Shown: piece by piece, positions 5,291 to 6,342 of the stretch
Layout: each line of letters begins with the position of its first letter
How positions within the stretch are numbered: the stretch's first letter is position 1
Assembly (NCBI GenBank): GCA_045542375.1
Contig: JAZQKW010000161.1
Location: 1 to 6,342 of the forward strand
DNA length: 6,342 bases
Direction of reading: 5' to 3'
Source of the DNA: Eshraghiella sp045542375
GTDB taxonomy: Bacteria > Bacillota > Clostridia > Lachnospirales > Lachnospiraceae
Made by a program: the position numbers and the translations under genes
The notes under the pieces: model-generated
Database searches by the model: none
Seen by the model: only the letters and a program-made list of their open reading frames with translations
Told to the model about the DNA's origin: nothing

Positions 5291-6342
5291 ATGGGTACAA
5301 TTATTGGCGATGGAATTACATTTGATGACGTACTTTTAGTACCTTCATATTCAGAAGTTACACCTAACATGATTGAACTTGGAACACATTTAACTAAGAA
5401 GATTAAGCTTAACGTTCCTATTATGAGTGCGGGTATGGACACCGTAACAGAGCATAGAATGGCTATTGCTATGGCAAGACAGGGTGGAATTGGAATTATC
5501 CATAAGAATATGTCGATAGAGCAGCAGGCTGAAGAAGTTGATAAAGTAAAACGTTCAGAGAACGGAGTTATCACAGACCCATTTTTCCTTTCACCGGAAC
5601 ATACACTTCAGGACGCAGACAATTTAATGGCTAAGTTCAGAATTTCAGGTGTTCCAATTACAGAGAATGGAAAGTTGGTTGGTATCATTACTAACCGTGA
5701 TCTTAAATTTGAAACAGATTTCACTAAGAAGATTAAAGAGAGCATGACAAGCGAAGGTCTTGTTACTGCTAAGGTTGGAGTAACACTTGAAGAGGCTAAG
5801 GTTATCCTTGCCAAGGCAAGAGTTGAGAAGCTTCCAATTGTTGATGATGATTTTAATCTTAGAGGATTAATTACAATTAAGGATATTGAGAAGCAGATTA
5901 AGTATCCACTTTCAGCAAAGGACTCTCAGGGAAGACTTCTCTGTGGTGCTGCTGTAGGTATCACTACTAATATTATGGACAGAGTGGATGCTCTTGTTAA
6001 GGCTAAGGTTGACTGCATCGTTATTGATTCAGCACATGGTCATTCTAAGAATATTATTGATACAGTCAGAAAGGTTAAGGCTGCATATCCTGAGCTTCAG
6101 GTAATTGCAGGTAACATTGCAACCGGAGAAGCTGCTAAGGCTCTTATAGATGCAGGTGTTGACTGTGTTAAGGTTGGAATTGGACCTGGTTCAATCTGTA
6201 CAACACGAGTTGTTGCAGGTATAGGTGTTCCACAGATATCAGCTATTATGGATGTATATGAGACTGCTAAGCAGTATGGCATTCCGGTTATCGCAGATGG
6301 TGGTATTAAGTATTCAGGTGACTTGACTAAGGCAATTGCTGC
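5291..6342 (+). CDS. guaB: IMP dehydrogenase, 3' end outside window
   Basis: The enzyme oxidises IMP to XMP with NAD, the committed step of GMP synthesis in the cytosol. The window holds 350 complete codons; the family is about 485-490 residues, so roughly 135 C-terminal residues are missing. 'FDDVLLVPSYSEV' (11-23) and 'PIMSAGMDTVTE' (43-54) start the barrel. Two CBS modules occupy about 95-205 ('ISGVPITENGKLVGIITNRDL' and 'KLPIVDDDFNLRGLITIKDI'). The barrel resumes with 'IDSAHGHS' (245-252) and the active-site loop 'GPGSICTTR' (298-306), whose C303 is the catalytic cysteine. 'IADGGIK' (334-340) is the phosphate-binding segment. The flap with the Arg-Tyr pair lies beyond the edge. The ATG at 5291 is preceded by GGCAGGA (5274-5280), 10 nt away, a slightly long spacing. 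No frameshift or missing residue in the visible part. Confidence 0.97.
   Translation, partial: MGTIIGDGITFDDVLLVPSYSEVTPNMIELGTHLTKKIKLNVPIMSAGMDTVTEHRMAIAMARQGGIGIIHKNMSIEQQAEEVDKVKRSENGVITDPFFLSPEHTLQDADNLMAKFRISGVPITENGKLVGIITNRDLKFETDFTKKIKESMTSEGLVTAKVGVTLEEAKVILAKARVEKLPIVDDDFNLRGLITIKDIEKQIKYPLSAKDSQGRLLCGAAVGITTNIMDRVDALVKAKVDCIVIDSAHGHSKNIIDTVRKVKAAYPELQVIAGNIATGEAAKALIDAGVDCVKVGIGPGSICTTRVVAGIGVPQISAIMDVYETAKQYGIPVIADGGIKYSGDLTKAIA

Noticed and set aside
1..6342. CRISPR array, insertion sequence, tRNA/rRNA gene or defence island
   Set aside because: No spaced repeat series, terminal inverted repeats with a transposase, tRNA-like cloverleaf or relevant protein motifs were seen; base composition and gene types look like ordinary core genome.

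Overview
The window looks like core chromosome from a low-GC Gram-positive Clostridia, most likely a member of the Lachnospiraceae. The grounds are the AT-rich intergenic DNA, strong Shine-Dalgarno sites, a perfect CIRCE operator before groES-groEL, guaB downstream of groEL, and two small proteins resembling uncharacterised families I associate with that group. The family placement is inference. I see no mobile element, CRISPR array, tRNA, rRNA or phage gene.

Layout: (1) Bases 1-430 (+) hold the 3' end of a large gene, probably a lipoteichoic acid synthase/sulfatase-family membrane enzyme with a beta-rich C-terminal appendage. (2) A hairpin at 435-460 separates it from a convergent minus-strand gene (468-1181) for a 237-residue Cys/His-rich protein with two copies of a CxxC...GFCxxH motif. 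(3) Upstream of that, also on the minus strand, is a 60-residue single-pass membrane protein with an acidic DDFD-repeat tail (1269-1451). It has its own terminator, which abuts the promoter of the Cys/His gene. (4) Divergent to it is an OGG1-type 8-oxoguanine DNA glycosylase (start best placed at 1588, end 2463). (5) The heat-shock operon groES-groEL (2603-4535) has a TATAAT box and CIRCE at its front and a strong intrinsic terminator at 4564-4598. (6) A small two-helix membrane protein (4695-5219) has its own promoter. (7) guaB, IMP dehydrogenase, starts at 5291 and runs off the right edge with about 350 codons present. Its promoter carries a pair of identical 11-bp direct repeats 22 bp apart.

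Most units here are short and individually controlled. The chaperonin operon is almost certainly HrcA-repressed. The guaB gene links to purine nucleotide synthesis, and nothing in the sequence shows that it is functionally connected to groESL. There is no convincing new multi-gene system. The points most worth a second look are the guaB promoter repeats, the duplicated putative metal-binding motif in the 468-1181 gene, and the acidic repeat microprotein.
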